A model generated the notes under the pieces. That model worked only from the letters and a program-made list of their open reading frames with translations. It was not told where the DNA came from and made no database searches. From NCBI RefSeq assembly GCF_028473145.1, contig NZ_CP092370.1, positions 558,001 to 622,000 of the forward strand: 64,000 nucleotides of DNA. Direction: 5' to 3'. Both the position numbers and the translations under genes were made by a program. Positions 52,912 through 61,449 of this stretch are shown piece by piece. The DNA comes from Flavobacterium sp. CBA20B-1 (lineage in GTDB: Bacteria; Bacteroidota; Bacteroidia; Flavobacteriales; Flavobacteriaceae). Numbering within the stretch: position 1 is the stretch's first letter; each line of letters opens with the position of its first letter.

Positions 52912-54224
52912 TGATATTACACTTGCATAAGAGATTGTACCCGACAATGATGATGATTTTTTTATTATCATTTCAATTCGTTTTTGGGCAAAAAACATTA
53001 AAACAAATAATTACAGAAATTCCCTCAAAAAATTATTTTGAAGCAGGAAAAAAGCAAGGTATATCTTTACAAAACGAACCCTTAATTTTAAAGAAATTAG
53101 CACTCGAACCGCTCAAAGAAAAAGAGTATTTTATTACAGGAAAGTATGAGATTAATGACCAAATCGTTCTTTTTATATCAAAATACTGGATTACTGAGGA
53201 TATTCATTCTGCCATACTTTTAGATAAATCCTTAAACCTTATAGATAAAATAGATGAAGTAGCGTATAATAATGCAGAAGGATTTAGAGAGGTAAAATCT
53301 AATGTTGATTATAATATTCTTACCATTGGCATGCATAACATCTACCATAATCCAAATTATACAAGAAAAAAATATTCCATTACCAATAATGGTTTTAAAG
53401 AGATTCAGGACCAAGTTATCATAACAACTCAGCCAAATTCAGGAGTTAATATACGCAACAAACCAACATTAAATGGTGAAATCATAGATTACGCACCAAA
53501 CCTCACCCGTTTCAATTTCCTTTCTATACATTATTCTGAAAATTGGAACAATAAAAACCATTGGATAGAAATTGCAGAGACAGGTTATTCTCATAGCAAA
53601 GGTTATGTTTTTAGTGAATTTACAAATAGGCATATAGAGGTTATATCTAATGAACATAAAATTATAATAGATGAAATTTCTAAGGATGAATTTCTTAAGT
53701 ATGAAGCTTATATAACACCAAAACCTAGTGTAGAAAAAATCACAGATATTGATTTAATTGTCAGTAGGTTAAATAAAAATTTAAAAGGAAAATTTGAAGA
53801 TGATTATTACATAATAGAAAAAATCATAGCCGAAAATGGCATAGAAATTACATCAGACCTATTAGAATGTGGCGTATCTGCTTACTATCCTGCCTATCAT
53901 TATTTATTATTAGAATGTGGACATTCTTCTAACTATTTAGTGAACTTAAAAAATGGAAAAGATGATATCAACAGAATAGGAAATCCAGATTCTTATTTGC
54001 CGTCACCACAAAATACTTTTCGACTAAATGGATACTATAATGGGCAAGCAAGTACTCATTTTTTAGAAAAAACAAATGCAAATTCAAAACCTGAATATTT
54101 GCTGGATTTTTCTAGCATTTTAGCATTAGATTACATAGAAAAATATTTTTGGATTAATGATAGTACGCTTGTTTTTAAGATTGAACAAAACCAGTACAAG
54201 CTTCAAATTCAGCATCTTAAATAA
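52911..54224 (+). CDS. Secreted protein with SH3-like domain
   Basis: A 437-residue protein. A basic, hydrophobic N-terminus (LYPTMMMIFLLSFQFVFG) works as a signal peptide. Residues about 162-240 form an SH3b-like domain with TTQPNSGVNIRNKPTLNGEI and HWIEIAETGYSHSKGYVFSEF, which in secreted proteins often binds cell wall or protein ligands. The N-terminal (24-150) and C-terminal (270-437) parts are unassigned. It is translationally coupled to the preceding WG/SecDF-head gene. Confidence 0.65.
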   Translation: MILHLHKRLYPTMMMIFLLSFQFVFGQKTLKQIITEIPSKNYFEAGKKQGISLQNEPLILKKLALEPLKEKEYFITGKYEINDQIVLFISKYWITEDIHSAILLDKSLNLIDKIDEVAYNNAEGFREVKSNVDYNILTIGMHNIYHNPNYTRKKYSITNNGFKEIQDQVIITTQPNSGVNIRNKPTLNGEIIDYAPNLTRFNFLSIHYSENWNNKNHWIEIAETGYSHSKGYVFSEFTNRHIEVISNEHKIIIDEISKDEFLKYEAYITPKPSVEKITDIDLIVSRLNKNLKGKFEDDYYIIEKIIAENGIEITSDLLECGVSAYYPAYHYLLLECGHSSNYLVNLKNGKDDINRIGNPDSYLPSPQNTFRLNGYYNGQASTHFLEKTNANSKPEYLLDFSSILALDYIEKYFWINDSTLVFKIEQNQYKLQIQHLK

Positions 54225-54265
54225 AAAAATGATTAAAAAGACAATCTATTGAAAATGAATCACCT

Positions 54266-55030
54266 ATGAAAACAACTTTAACACTGATCATATTATCCAT
54301 ATTTATTACTTCTTGTACTCCTGTAGTTGTTAGACCTAAAATGATTGGAGTAATAGTAGATGAACAAGGAAAACCTATAGAAAACTGTAAGGTTGGAGAA
54401 ACGTTTTCAGATAAAAATGGAAAGTTTGAATTATCAGAAATAACTCAAAATGAGTTTTTTATACGATTTGGAAATGCTCCAGTTGGTGTCTCAGAAAAAA
54501 TTGAAAAAAAAGGTTATGAGGATAAAAGATTACAAGCGAGAAAAAATCGTGGTGGTGTGCCAGTTGGAACAGTTTGGGATATGGATACTATCCGTTTAAG
54601 AAAAAGTATTACCTATTTCTCACAAATAGATTTGCAAGATATTTGGCTTGCTAGTATGACAAAAAAACAGGATACACTATTTATGACTAAAAAAAACCAG
54701 AAATATGACGAAGGAAAAATTGATATCATTGCTAATGTCCAAGATACTTACTCTAATGGCTATTATTTTGGAATAGATAATCTTCCGGAAAATGTTTTTG
54801 AAAGACATATTGAGCTTGACTTAACAGATTCTATTATAAATATTCAAAGAGTTTTGATTTATGGAAACTCACAGACAAGTAAAAAAACCAAGTACGACAC
54901 CCTATATACACAGGGTAAATGGACTAGAGAAGATCAATTGTTCCATTTTAATACCAACCTACCCGAACTAAATGGAAACTACAAAGTTGACACTTTTAAT
55001 TATGATTCTATGATATTAATTAAACAATAG
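54266..55030 (+). CDS. Lipoprotein with carboxypeptidase-regulatory-like domain
   Basis: A 254-residue lipoprotein (lipobox ITSC, Cys17). Residues 25-95 show a CarboxypepD_reg-type beta sandwich: GVIVDEQGKPIENCKVGETF and SDKNGKFELSEI. The rest (IRLRKSITYFSQIDLQDIWL, DLTDSIINIQRVLIYG) is unassigned. Such domains are common in surface lipoproteins and outer-membrane proteins of Bacteroidota. Gaps of about 40 and 26 bases separate it from its neighbours on the same strand. Confidence 0.65.
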   Translation: MKTTLTLIILSIFITSCTPVVVRPKMIGVIVDEQGKPIENCKVGETFSDKNGKFELSEITQNEFFIRFGNAPVGVSEKIEKKGYEDKRLQARKNRGGVPVGTVWDMDTIRLRKSITYFSQIDLQDIWLASMTKKQDTLFMTKKNQKYDEGKIDIIANVQDTYSNGYYFGIDNLPENVFERHIELDLTDSIINIQRVLIYGNSQTSKKTKYDTLYTQGKWTREDQLFHFNTNLPELNGNYKVDTFNYDSMILIKQ

Positions 55031-55056
55031 TTTTAACATTAAATTCGATAAATTAA

Positions 55057-55344
55057 ATGAAAAAAATAGCCTGCATCCTAATCATAACTTTCGCATTGCA
55101 ATTTTGTAAAGACAAAAACCCCCTAGAAAATTCTATATGGAAATCTTGTGGAGATGATTGTACTGTTACGGATTTAATGATTTTTAGCAAAAAGTATTTG
55201 TTTGTAAAAAACGATAGTATTTTTTCTCATAAAAACAAGTCTTTGATAGGTGTAATAGATACTATAGATTACCATTACGGACAACGAAGATTGTATGTAA
55301 AGAACCTTACAAAAGGATGTATTGCAAGATATTGCAAACAATAA
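55057..55344 (+). CDS. Small lipoprotein
   Basis: A 95-residue lipoprotein (signal MKKIACILIITFALQFC, Cys17 as lipid anchor). The mature part of about 78 residues has four further cysteines (KSCGDDCTV, KGCIARYCKQ), probably two disulphides. No family is recognised. It sits 11 bases before the next lipoprotein gene. Confidence 0.5.
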   Translation: MKKIACILIITFALQFCKDKNPLENSIWKSCGDDCTVTDLMIFSKKYLFVKNDSIFSHKNKSLIGVIDTIDYHYGQRRLYVKNLTKGCIARYCKQ

Positions 55345-55355
55345 CCCAATTTTAG

Positions 55356-55907
55356 ATGAAAACCCCAACGCCATTTTTAACCCTGCTGTGTAGCCTGCTT
55401 TTGCTGGCATCGTGTGCTACGTTTCACAAAGTAGAAAACCCGACAAACCACGTAGCCTTAACGCCCGAAAACCTTTCGGCACTTAACGGCACCTATCTTA
55501 CCGATACCCTTGCCATTATGTACCACAACGACATATTATGGGGGAAGACATCATTTTTTAATCCCGAAATGCACCAAACAGTAAAAAACAAACCGCTCTA
55601 CGCCACCCTAAAAGTAGTAAACAGCAAAAAAATAAACGTTCGCCTGCATACCGACGACAGCCTTACCCTAAAAACCTACGACATTAAAGGCAAAATTAAA
55701 AACGGCTACTTTCTGCAACGCCAAAAATTTGTTGTTGTACCTGCAATATTTATCAATAAGTGGTATTCGGGCAGGTTTAGGTTGGGTTTATTGAGCAACC
55801 AAAATGTAAGCACCCAATACCACACCAAAGATTTTGGCACGGTTTACTTTTTTGCTCCTTACAACAACAGCGAAAAACCAAAGGCTATTGAACATTTTAG
55901 GGAATAG
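55356..55907 (+). CDS. Lipoprotein of unlike composition
   Basis: A 183-residue lipoprotein (lipobox LASC, Cys20). The mature part includes LTPENLSALNGTYLTDTLAI and the FGTVYFFAPYNNSE ending, beta-rich and lipocalin-like, with no recognised family. Codon use differs from the neighbours: many ACC, GCC, CTG, AAC and TAC codons and clearly more G+C, which suggests a separate origin. An AT-rich gap follows. Confidence 0.6.
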   Translation: MKTPTPFLTLLCSLLLLASCATFHKVENPTNHVALTPENLSALNGTYLTDTLAIMYHNDILWGKTSFFNPEMHQTVKNKPLYATLKVVNSKKINVRLHTDDSLTLKTYDIKGKIKNGYFLQRQKFVVVPAIFINKWYSGRFRLGLLSNQNVSTQYHTKDFGTVYFFAPYNNSEKPKAIEHFRE

Positions 55908-55963
55908 AAATTAGAATGAATTATAAATATAAAATGAAGTATTGACAAAAAAATTAATGAATA

Positions 55964-56536
55964 ATGAAGATAAATAAATATTTAAAAGGGTGTTTATTTT
56001 TTATAGGTAGTTTAGTTTTAATGTTCGCATTAATAGGGGCTTGGTTTTGGTGGTATTTAAAAACTAATCAAATCAGAGCTAAAGAAGATGGAATTAAATT
56101 TTCTGAACAATGTGATAGTATAGAAGTAATAACAGAAAAACCAACAATTATTTTGGGTAAATTTCACAAATCAGAGATAGATACCCTAAAATTTTATATT
56201 GTTAGAAATAATAAAGTGGTTAAAGACACCTTGGTAAGTTATAATATTACTTCAGAAAATCACGAATTATGGACAAAAATTCCGTTCGATGAATTTTTGA
56301 AAACGGACACTATTATTGTAGAAACAAAAGAAAATTGTAAACGATTTTATAACATTTCTGGGTTTAATCATTATGCTTATTTGTTTTATGGAATGTTTGG
56401 ATATCTTGGGAAGCACGAGTGCAGATTTAACGATAATTATATAATAAATAGTAAAGGAAGTAACGGAACTTTACTGAAAGCCGACGGATTAAAGGAAAAT
56501 AATTTAATAAAAGAATATCGTACCTTAAAAAATTGA
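55964..56536 (+). CDS. Membrane-anchored hypothetical protein
   Basis: A 190-residue protein with one N-terminal helix (about 8-30, LFFIGSLVLMFALIGAWFWW) and an extracytoplasmic domain with DSIEVITEKPTIILGKFHKS and CKRFYNISGFNHYAYLFYGM. No family is recognised. It lies 7 bases before the next gene, with which it may be cotranscribed. Confidence 0.5.
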   Translation: MKINKYLKGCLFFIGSLVLMFALIGAWFWWYLKTNQIRAKEDGIKFSEQCDSIEVITEKPTIILGKFHKSEIDTLKFYIVRNNKVVKDTLVSYNITSENHELWTKIPFDEFLKTDTIIVETKENCKRFYNISGFNHYAYLFYGMFGYLGKHECRFNDNYIINSKGSNGTLLKADGLKENNLIKEYRTLKN

Positions 56537-56543
56537 AAAAATA

Positions 56544-57893
56544 ATGAATAAGTTATACGTTTTAATGATATTATTTTCTTTTTCGTTTATCAAATGTCAA
56601 AATAAGGTAATTGAAAAAGAGAATGCAACTTTCAAAAAAAATAAAATTGAACAAGATACCGTTCATACAGAAAAAGCCATTCAAACTATAAAAGACTTTT
56701 ATTCCGTTTTTTATGGTTCTTATGATGTTGAGAAAAATCAATATTTAAAAAGTAAATACCTCTCCAAACGTATATTGAATAGAATAGATAGCCTAACTTC
56801 CAATAATGAATTGATTTTGGATTATGACCCTTTTATTCAAGCTCAAGATTGGGATGCAGAAACATTAATAAAGACCTTAGACATTGAACCGTTATATAAT
56901 AAAAATGAATACAGCATTAGCTTTTCATTATTCGAAGACAAAGAAAAGACAATCATTCACCTTCTTCTAGAAAAAGATGTAAACGGTAATTATTTGATTT
57001 CTAGTATTTTAAATGATCGTCACTTAAATTTCTATGATTATTCTATTCAAGTTCAAAATCAAATGATAGAGAAAAACAATAATATTGTCTCTTATATCCC
57101 AGAAAACTACATTCTAAACAAAGAAAATATTCTTGAATCACCTAATTATAGAATAAAAATCTATACCCACGTAGAAGAGTTCAAAACAAATAAAAAAAGA
57201 ATTTTTGTTTTAGAAAAAAAAGTATCATCTAGCTATCAACGAATGATTGTGTCAGATAATGTAATCCCTTGCCTAAAATGCGCAGGAGGATCAGGAGGTA
57301 TGGATTCTTATTCAGACATTAAATTGAGTGATACTGAAATATCTTTCTCTAAAAATAGTATTGTTGGTGACTCACTAAGTGTTTATTCATACATATTCTC
57401 AAATACAGCAAGTGATTTTTATTTGACAAGAGTAATATTGAATAAAAGCAACTTATATACGAATGAAAATCAATTCAAAACTTTTAATTTGAATGAAAAA
57501 AGAATTTCATTAAGCAATTTTAATGTATATGAAGAAAATATACTTTATAATGTGCCACTATCATCTGAAACGAAATTTACTGAATGGGATGGTAATTATA
57601 CGGGGAATTTTCTAAGAATAAAAGAAGAAAGTGCCGATCCCCGAGCCTATGCAAAGATTCAAATTGTTATAGATAAAAATTCAGCAAAATTTCATCTAGA
57701 TAGCTATTTGGAGATTGTAAACAAAGAATTAATAATTACAAAAATGGATACAAATAGAGTTTTTTTAGCTGAAAAAAACAATGAAAACTCAAAATATATT
57801 ATCACAAAAAATGATAAAGCGTTTAAACTAAAAAGCGATTTACTTAACAAAATTATGGCTGACACTACCATTTATGAACTTGAAAAATACTAA
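56544..57893 (+). CDS. Hypothetical lipoprotein
   Basis: A 449-residue lipoprotein (signal MNKLYVLMILFSFSFIKC, Cys18). A helical N-terminal part (AIQTIKDFYSVFYGSYDVEK, an NTF2-like start) is followed by a region with NVIPCLKCAGGSGGMDSYSD, and a C-terminal part with KFTEWDGNYTGNFLRIKEE and IVIDKNSAKFHLDSYLEI that looks like a small beta barrel. The CLKC pair could bind metal or form a disulphide. No family is named. Confidence 0.6.
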   Translation: MNKLYVLMILFSFSFIKCQNKVIEKENATFKKNKIEQDTVHTEKAIQTIKDFYSVFYGSYDVEKNQYLKSKYLSKRILNRIDSLTSNNELILDYDPFIQAQDWDAETLIKTLDIEPLYNKNEYSISFSLFEDKEKTIIHLLLEKDVNGNYLISSILNDRHLNFYDYSIQVQNQMIEKNNNIVSYIPENYILNKENILESPNYRIKIYTHVEEFKTNKKRIFVLEKKVSSSYQRMIVSDNVIPCLKCAGGSGGMDSYSDIKLSDTEISFSKNSIVGDSLSVYSYIFSNTASDFYLTRVILNKSNLYTNENQFKTFNLNEKRISLSNFNVYEENILYNVPLSSETKFTEWDGNYTGNFLRIKEESADPRAYAKIQIVIDKNSAKFHLDSYLEIVNKELIITKMDTNRVFLAEKNNENSKYIITKNDKAFKLKSDLLNKIMADTTIYELEKY

Positions 57894-57922
57894 GAAAGAC
57901 GAAACCATTTTATATTAAAACT

Positions 57923-59230
57923 ATGAAAAACCTATTTATTAGTCTTCTGATTATCTTAATTACAAGTTGTTCTGATAAAGATAAAACTGACCAACAATTA
58001 CTAAACATTGATAAAAAAGAACTGCTAAAAAACTTAGATTCTGACAAAGTCACAACCTACAAATTTGGAAAAATACTCATCAGAGCCTCAGCAGAAAAAA
58101 ACACTATTTCACCCGAATTTCAATCTTTTAAGGCAGATATGGATAGAATTTTTAATAAAGTAATAAAATATGACATAGAACATACAGAAAGCTTATCACT
58201 GTTAGACTATATTTCCATGTATCGTGACTACAAAAAAATGAAAAGTTTTATCATAGAAACTGATGAAGATATATTCCCAACATTATCAGATGCTTTCAAT
58301 ACAATTTATGGTGATTCTATCAGCAAACAAACTAAATATTTAGAAGGAAATGATAAACTATATGTTCAAAATATAGAACATTCCATTTTAAGCGCCATAG
58401 TCATTTTAAGTCAAGATTTAGGAAAAGAAGTGGCACTTTACGAGTGTGCTAAAACAAAGCCCGAATTACTTCCAGATTCAGAAATCAAAACATTGCTACA
58501 ATTTTTTAGAGGTTTTCTATTTTTTGAAAAACAACTTTACTATTTGTCAGAAGACGAAATATCAAGAAATATCAATTGGCTCAATCATAACAAAAACGTG
58601 CATTTGCCTTATACTAAAGCAATGTTTGGGTGGGGAAATCTCAATAACCAACAAACACATACAGGCATGCACGCGTTAAATCACCTTTTCAGAGGATTTG
58701 ATAGATTGATGATGGAACGAGAAATAGACGAAAAACGCGCATTAAATGATTTTGATATTTTTCTTAAAGATGCACAGGAAATTGGATTAGACAACGAAAT
58801 TGTATGGTCTATAGAAACCTATATACACCTAAAAAATAATCAAAATGATAAAGCCATTACATCCTTAACCAAATTAAAAACAAGCCAGCTACTTTCATCT
58901 ACCGAAAAAGAAAAAATAGACGAATCTATTGAGTACATAAAAAATAGAAAATCAGACCAAGTACTCAACAGATTCTATGACAAATATTTTCTAAGTAAAA
59001 TTGCCACAAAATATATGTTTTCAATTTTGTCTAACATCGATTGGAAAAAAATATTAGAACAACAAAATGTGCCTCATACAGAAGAAATTTTTAAAACCAT
59101 AGATAATTTTAAAACCATTTTGGTAAATTTAGAAAAGTATTCAAACACAGAAAACCTAAAAGAAACTGGAGAAGAAATAAAAGAAAAAGGCTTAAATATA
59201 TGGAATAAAACAAAAGAACTAACCGAATGA
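57923..59230 (+). CDS. Helical hypothetical lipoprotein
   Basis: A 435-residue lipoprotein (lipobox ITSC, Cys16). The mature part is almost all helical (KADMDRIFNKVIKYDIEHTE, LGKEVALYECAKTKPELLPD, THTGMHALNHLFRGFDRLMM), reminiscent of degenerate TPR repeats, with a charged C-terminal tail. No family is recognised. Its stop overlaps the following ATG by 4 bases, so it forms a coupled pair. Confidence 0.55.
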   Translation: MKNLFISLLIILITSCSDKDKTDQQLLNIDKKELLKNLDSDKVTTYKFGKILIRASAEKNTISPEFQSFKADMDRIFNKVIKYDIEHTESLSLLDYISMYRDYKKMKSFIIETDEDIFPTLSDAFNTIYGDSISKQTKYLEGNDKLYVQNIEHSILSAIVILSQDLGKEVALYECAKTKPELLPDSEIKTLLQFFRGFLFFEKQLYYLSEDEISRNINWLNHNKNVHLPYTKAMFGWGNLNNQQTHTGMHALNHLFRGFDRLMMEREIDEKRALNDFDIFLKDAQEIGLDNEIVWSIETYIHLKNNQNDKAITSLTKLKTSQLLSSTEKEKIDESIEYIKNRKSDQVLNRFYDKYFLSKIATKYMFSILSNIDWKKILEQQNVPHTEEIFKTIDNFKTILVNLEKYSNTENLKETGEEIKEKGLNIWNKTKELTE

Positions 59231-59901
59231 AACCCCTAAAAATCCTATCCATCACAGCATTGTTGCTCGTACTATCGTGGCTGGCTTACAGCTGGTTTAC
59301 CCGTGAAGAATGGCAAACCCAAAAACCCTGTGCAGAATGTGAAGCGTTGGAAGAACAAAAACAACAACGATTAATAGGAACAGTCGAAATATTACCCAAC
59401 GGCAAAACGGTTTTTACAGACCAGCTGACAGGATTAAAATACAACCTCATTCCATGCGATCAGAATTGTAATGAAAAAAAATTAAGAAGTTTCGATGAAA
59501 TAGGAGTTATAGATTACGCAACCCAACTACCTATTTATTTTGACATTGAGGGTGAAATCAACCCTAAAAAAGAAGCGCTTATTTACAGTTTTATCATTGA
59601 ATTGAACACAAGAAAATTCATCAATCCGCAAGATGTAAAAGGATTGACTTTTGACCAAATCAGAGAAAAATATACAGCCGTAAACGAAGAAACCTTTCCA
59701 CTTTATGAAGCTTCTGTTTCAGAATTCAGAATTGCTTTGTTTAATCATTTTACCGAACAACAAAGAAAGCAATCCATTCCCATAAAAGAAGTAACCTGGG
59801 AAGTAAACGAAAGCACATTATTGACCATTTGGTTCATAGAAAAACAAAATCAATGGACACCTATTGAGCAATATAAATGGAATAAAGGGATGGAGTTTTA
59901 A
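59227..59901 (+). CDS. Membrane-anchored hypothetical protein
   Basis: A 224-residue protein with one N-terminal helix (about 5-25, ILSITALLLVLSWLAYSWF), then a Cys pair (PCAECEALEEQ) and a mixed domain (DEIGVIDYATQLPIYFDIEG, PIKEVTWEVNESTLLTIWFI). No family is recognised. It is translationally coupled to the helical lipoprotein before it and 15 bases from the TPM protein after it; the three may act together. Confidence 0.55.
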   Translation: MKPLKILSITALLLVLSWLAYSWFTREEWQTQKPCAECEALEEQKQQRLIGTVEILPNGKTVFTDQLTGLKYNLIPCDQNCNEKKLRSFDEIGVIDYATQLPIYFDIEGEINPKKEALIYSFIIELNTRKFINPQDVKGLTFDQIREKYTAVNEETFPLYEASVSEFRIALFNHFTEQQRKQSIPIKEVTWEVNESTLLTIWFIEKQNQWTPIEQYKWNKGMEF

Positions 59902-59916
59902 TTAACTATTAGATAA

Positions 59917-61203
59917 ATGAAAAACCACATCCTAATCCTTTTATTGTTGAACCAGTTTTTTACAGTCTGCGCCCAAATACCACAAAAATCAGAAATCTCT
60001 CGTTCAAAAAGCGATATGTTGATGAATGTAATGAGGCAACCGTCAATTTCTTCCTTCGCTGCGAAAACGTTTTTTGTTCGCTATGGCGGTGTAAGGGCAC
60101 AGCATTGGGGAATTAACCGTTATATTTTGTTGCAATTTGAGAAAGACACTGTAATTGTAAAAGAAAAAGAAGTTAGAACAAATGACATGGGTATTGAAGA
60201 TCCCGAAAGTGAAAAATTTGTTTCCGAATACCGCACCCAATGGACTGTTGAAGAGCCGGACAAGATTATTTTACAACAGGTGCAAAAAGATGCTGGTGGC
60301 GAAGATGTTTTTACAAGCAATGTTTTAAGATATGAAAACGGTACTATCTTGGCAAATTTAAGCCATTCCAAAAACGAATATGTTTTTAAGCCAACAATAT
60401 GGCAACCAAAAGGCTACATTACCGATTTTGAAGTTCTTTTTAATGAAAATCAAATCAAGGAATTAGACAGTCTTGTCCATGATTTTGAAAAACGTACCAC
60501 CATACAAATTGTGGTAGTAACGCTCGACCAATCTTATTGTGATAAAGACGATTTTGAAGCCTACACGCTTCAGCTGGCAAACACTTGGGGCGTTGGTCAA
60601 AAAGGGAAAGACAACGGAATTTTAATAGCTATTTCTAAAGAGTACCGTCAAATGCGCATCCACAACGGAAAAGGCATAGAAAATATTTTAAGCGATGACG
60701 AAACCAAACAACTCATCGATGAAAGTTTCATTCCAAAATTTAAAGAGAATAATTTTTTTGAAGGTACAAAAAATGGCTTAAAAGCTTTAATGCAAACCCT
60801 TGAAACCAAACAAGCTTTACAAACCGAAGTAGAAGCTTTTACCACAGAGCTCATTGCTTTAATTGAACAAAAGAATACACAAGCATTACAACAAATCAGC
60901 ACCGACAAAATATATTGCTATTTGTGCTTTACAGAAAGACCCGAGCACGAACCTTTTGTAAATAAGCAAAACTTTTACAGCAAGCATTTCCAAAACATTT
61001 TTAATGATGATTTGGTGCAACGGTTAAAACGCAACGAAACCACCTTTTATACCAACACAACAGACTACGGCGATTGCTTAATTTTATACACCACTCAACA
61101 CAAAAATGAATTTGGCGATGGACACGAAGGTGTGCAATTAGGCTTTTGGCTCAAAGAAGAAAACGGCAAACTCAAACTCGGAGGTATTGATGCCATTCCA
61201 TAG
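59917..61203 (+). CDS. Secreted TPM-domain protein
   Basis: A 428-residue exported protein (signal about 1-19, ILILLLLNQFFTVCA). A beta-rich N-terminal part precedes the TPM domain (about 175-295) with IKELDSLVHDFEKRTTIQIV, then LANTWGVGQKGKDNGILIAI and RIHNGKGIENILSDDETKQL. TPM proteins act in envelope biogenesis and photosystem repair; some are phosphatase-like. Unlike many relatives it has no C-terminal membrane helix, but a further domain of about 110 residues. It is the last gene of the plus-strand array. Confidence 0.75.
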   Translation: MKNHILILLLLNQFFTVCAQIPQKSEISRSKSDMLMNVMRQPSISSFAAKTFFVRYGGVRAQHWGINRYILLQFEKDTVIVKEKEVRTNDMGIEDPESEKFVSEYRTQWTVEEPDKIILQQVQKDAGGEDVFTSNVLRYENGTILANLSHSKNEYVFKPTIWQPKGYITDFEVLFNENQIKELDSLVHDFEKRTTIQIVVVTLDQSYCDKDDFEAYTLQLANTWGVGQKGKDNGILIAISKEYRQMRIHNGKGIENILSDDETKQLIDESFIPKFKENNFFEGTKNGLKALMQTLETKQALQTEVEAFTTELIALIEQKNTQALQQISTDKIYCYLCFTERPEHEPFVNKQNFYSKHFQNIFNDDLVQRLKRNETTFYTNTTDYGDCLILYTTQHKNEFGDGHEGVQLGFWLKEENGKLKLGGIDAIP

Positions 61204-61422
61204 CTATTTTATTGAAAAGTAATAAAACAACTTCGAAAATAAATTAAAAAAAATACTTCATAAATTATGTTTAATCTCACCCATTTAGCTAAAAAAATTT
61301 CTTAAATAATATTTTTAAGCCAAGACTTATCTATCTAATTATAGAAGATATATTTCTTGCAGTTAACATTTCAATATATTCGGAAAATTAAATATAAACT
61401 TCAATAAAAGCTTTAGTTAAAC

Positions 61423-61430
61423 TATCTTTG
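61423..61430 (+). promoter_or_regulatory. -7 promoter box for the binding-protein/permease operon
   Basis: TATCTTTG matches TAnnTTTG, 19 bases before the ATG at 61450. The 246-base gap 61204-61449 is otherwise AT-rich and holds no riboswitch elements: neither the GCCACTG nor the AGCCAGGAGACC block occurs. Confidence 0.5.
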
Positions 61431-61449
61431 CATAACTAAGCGCACAAAA

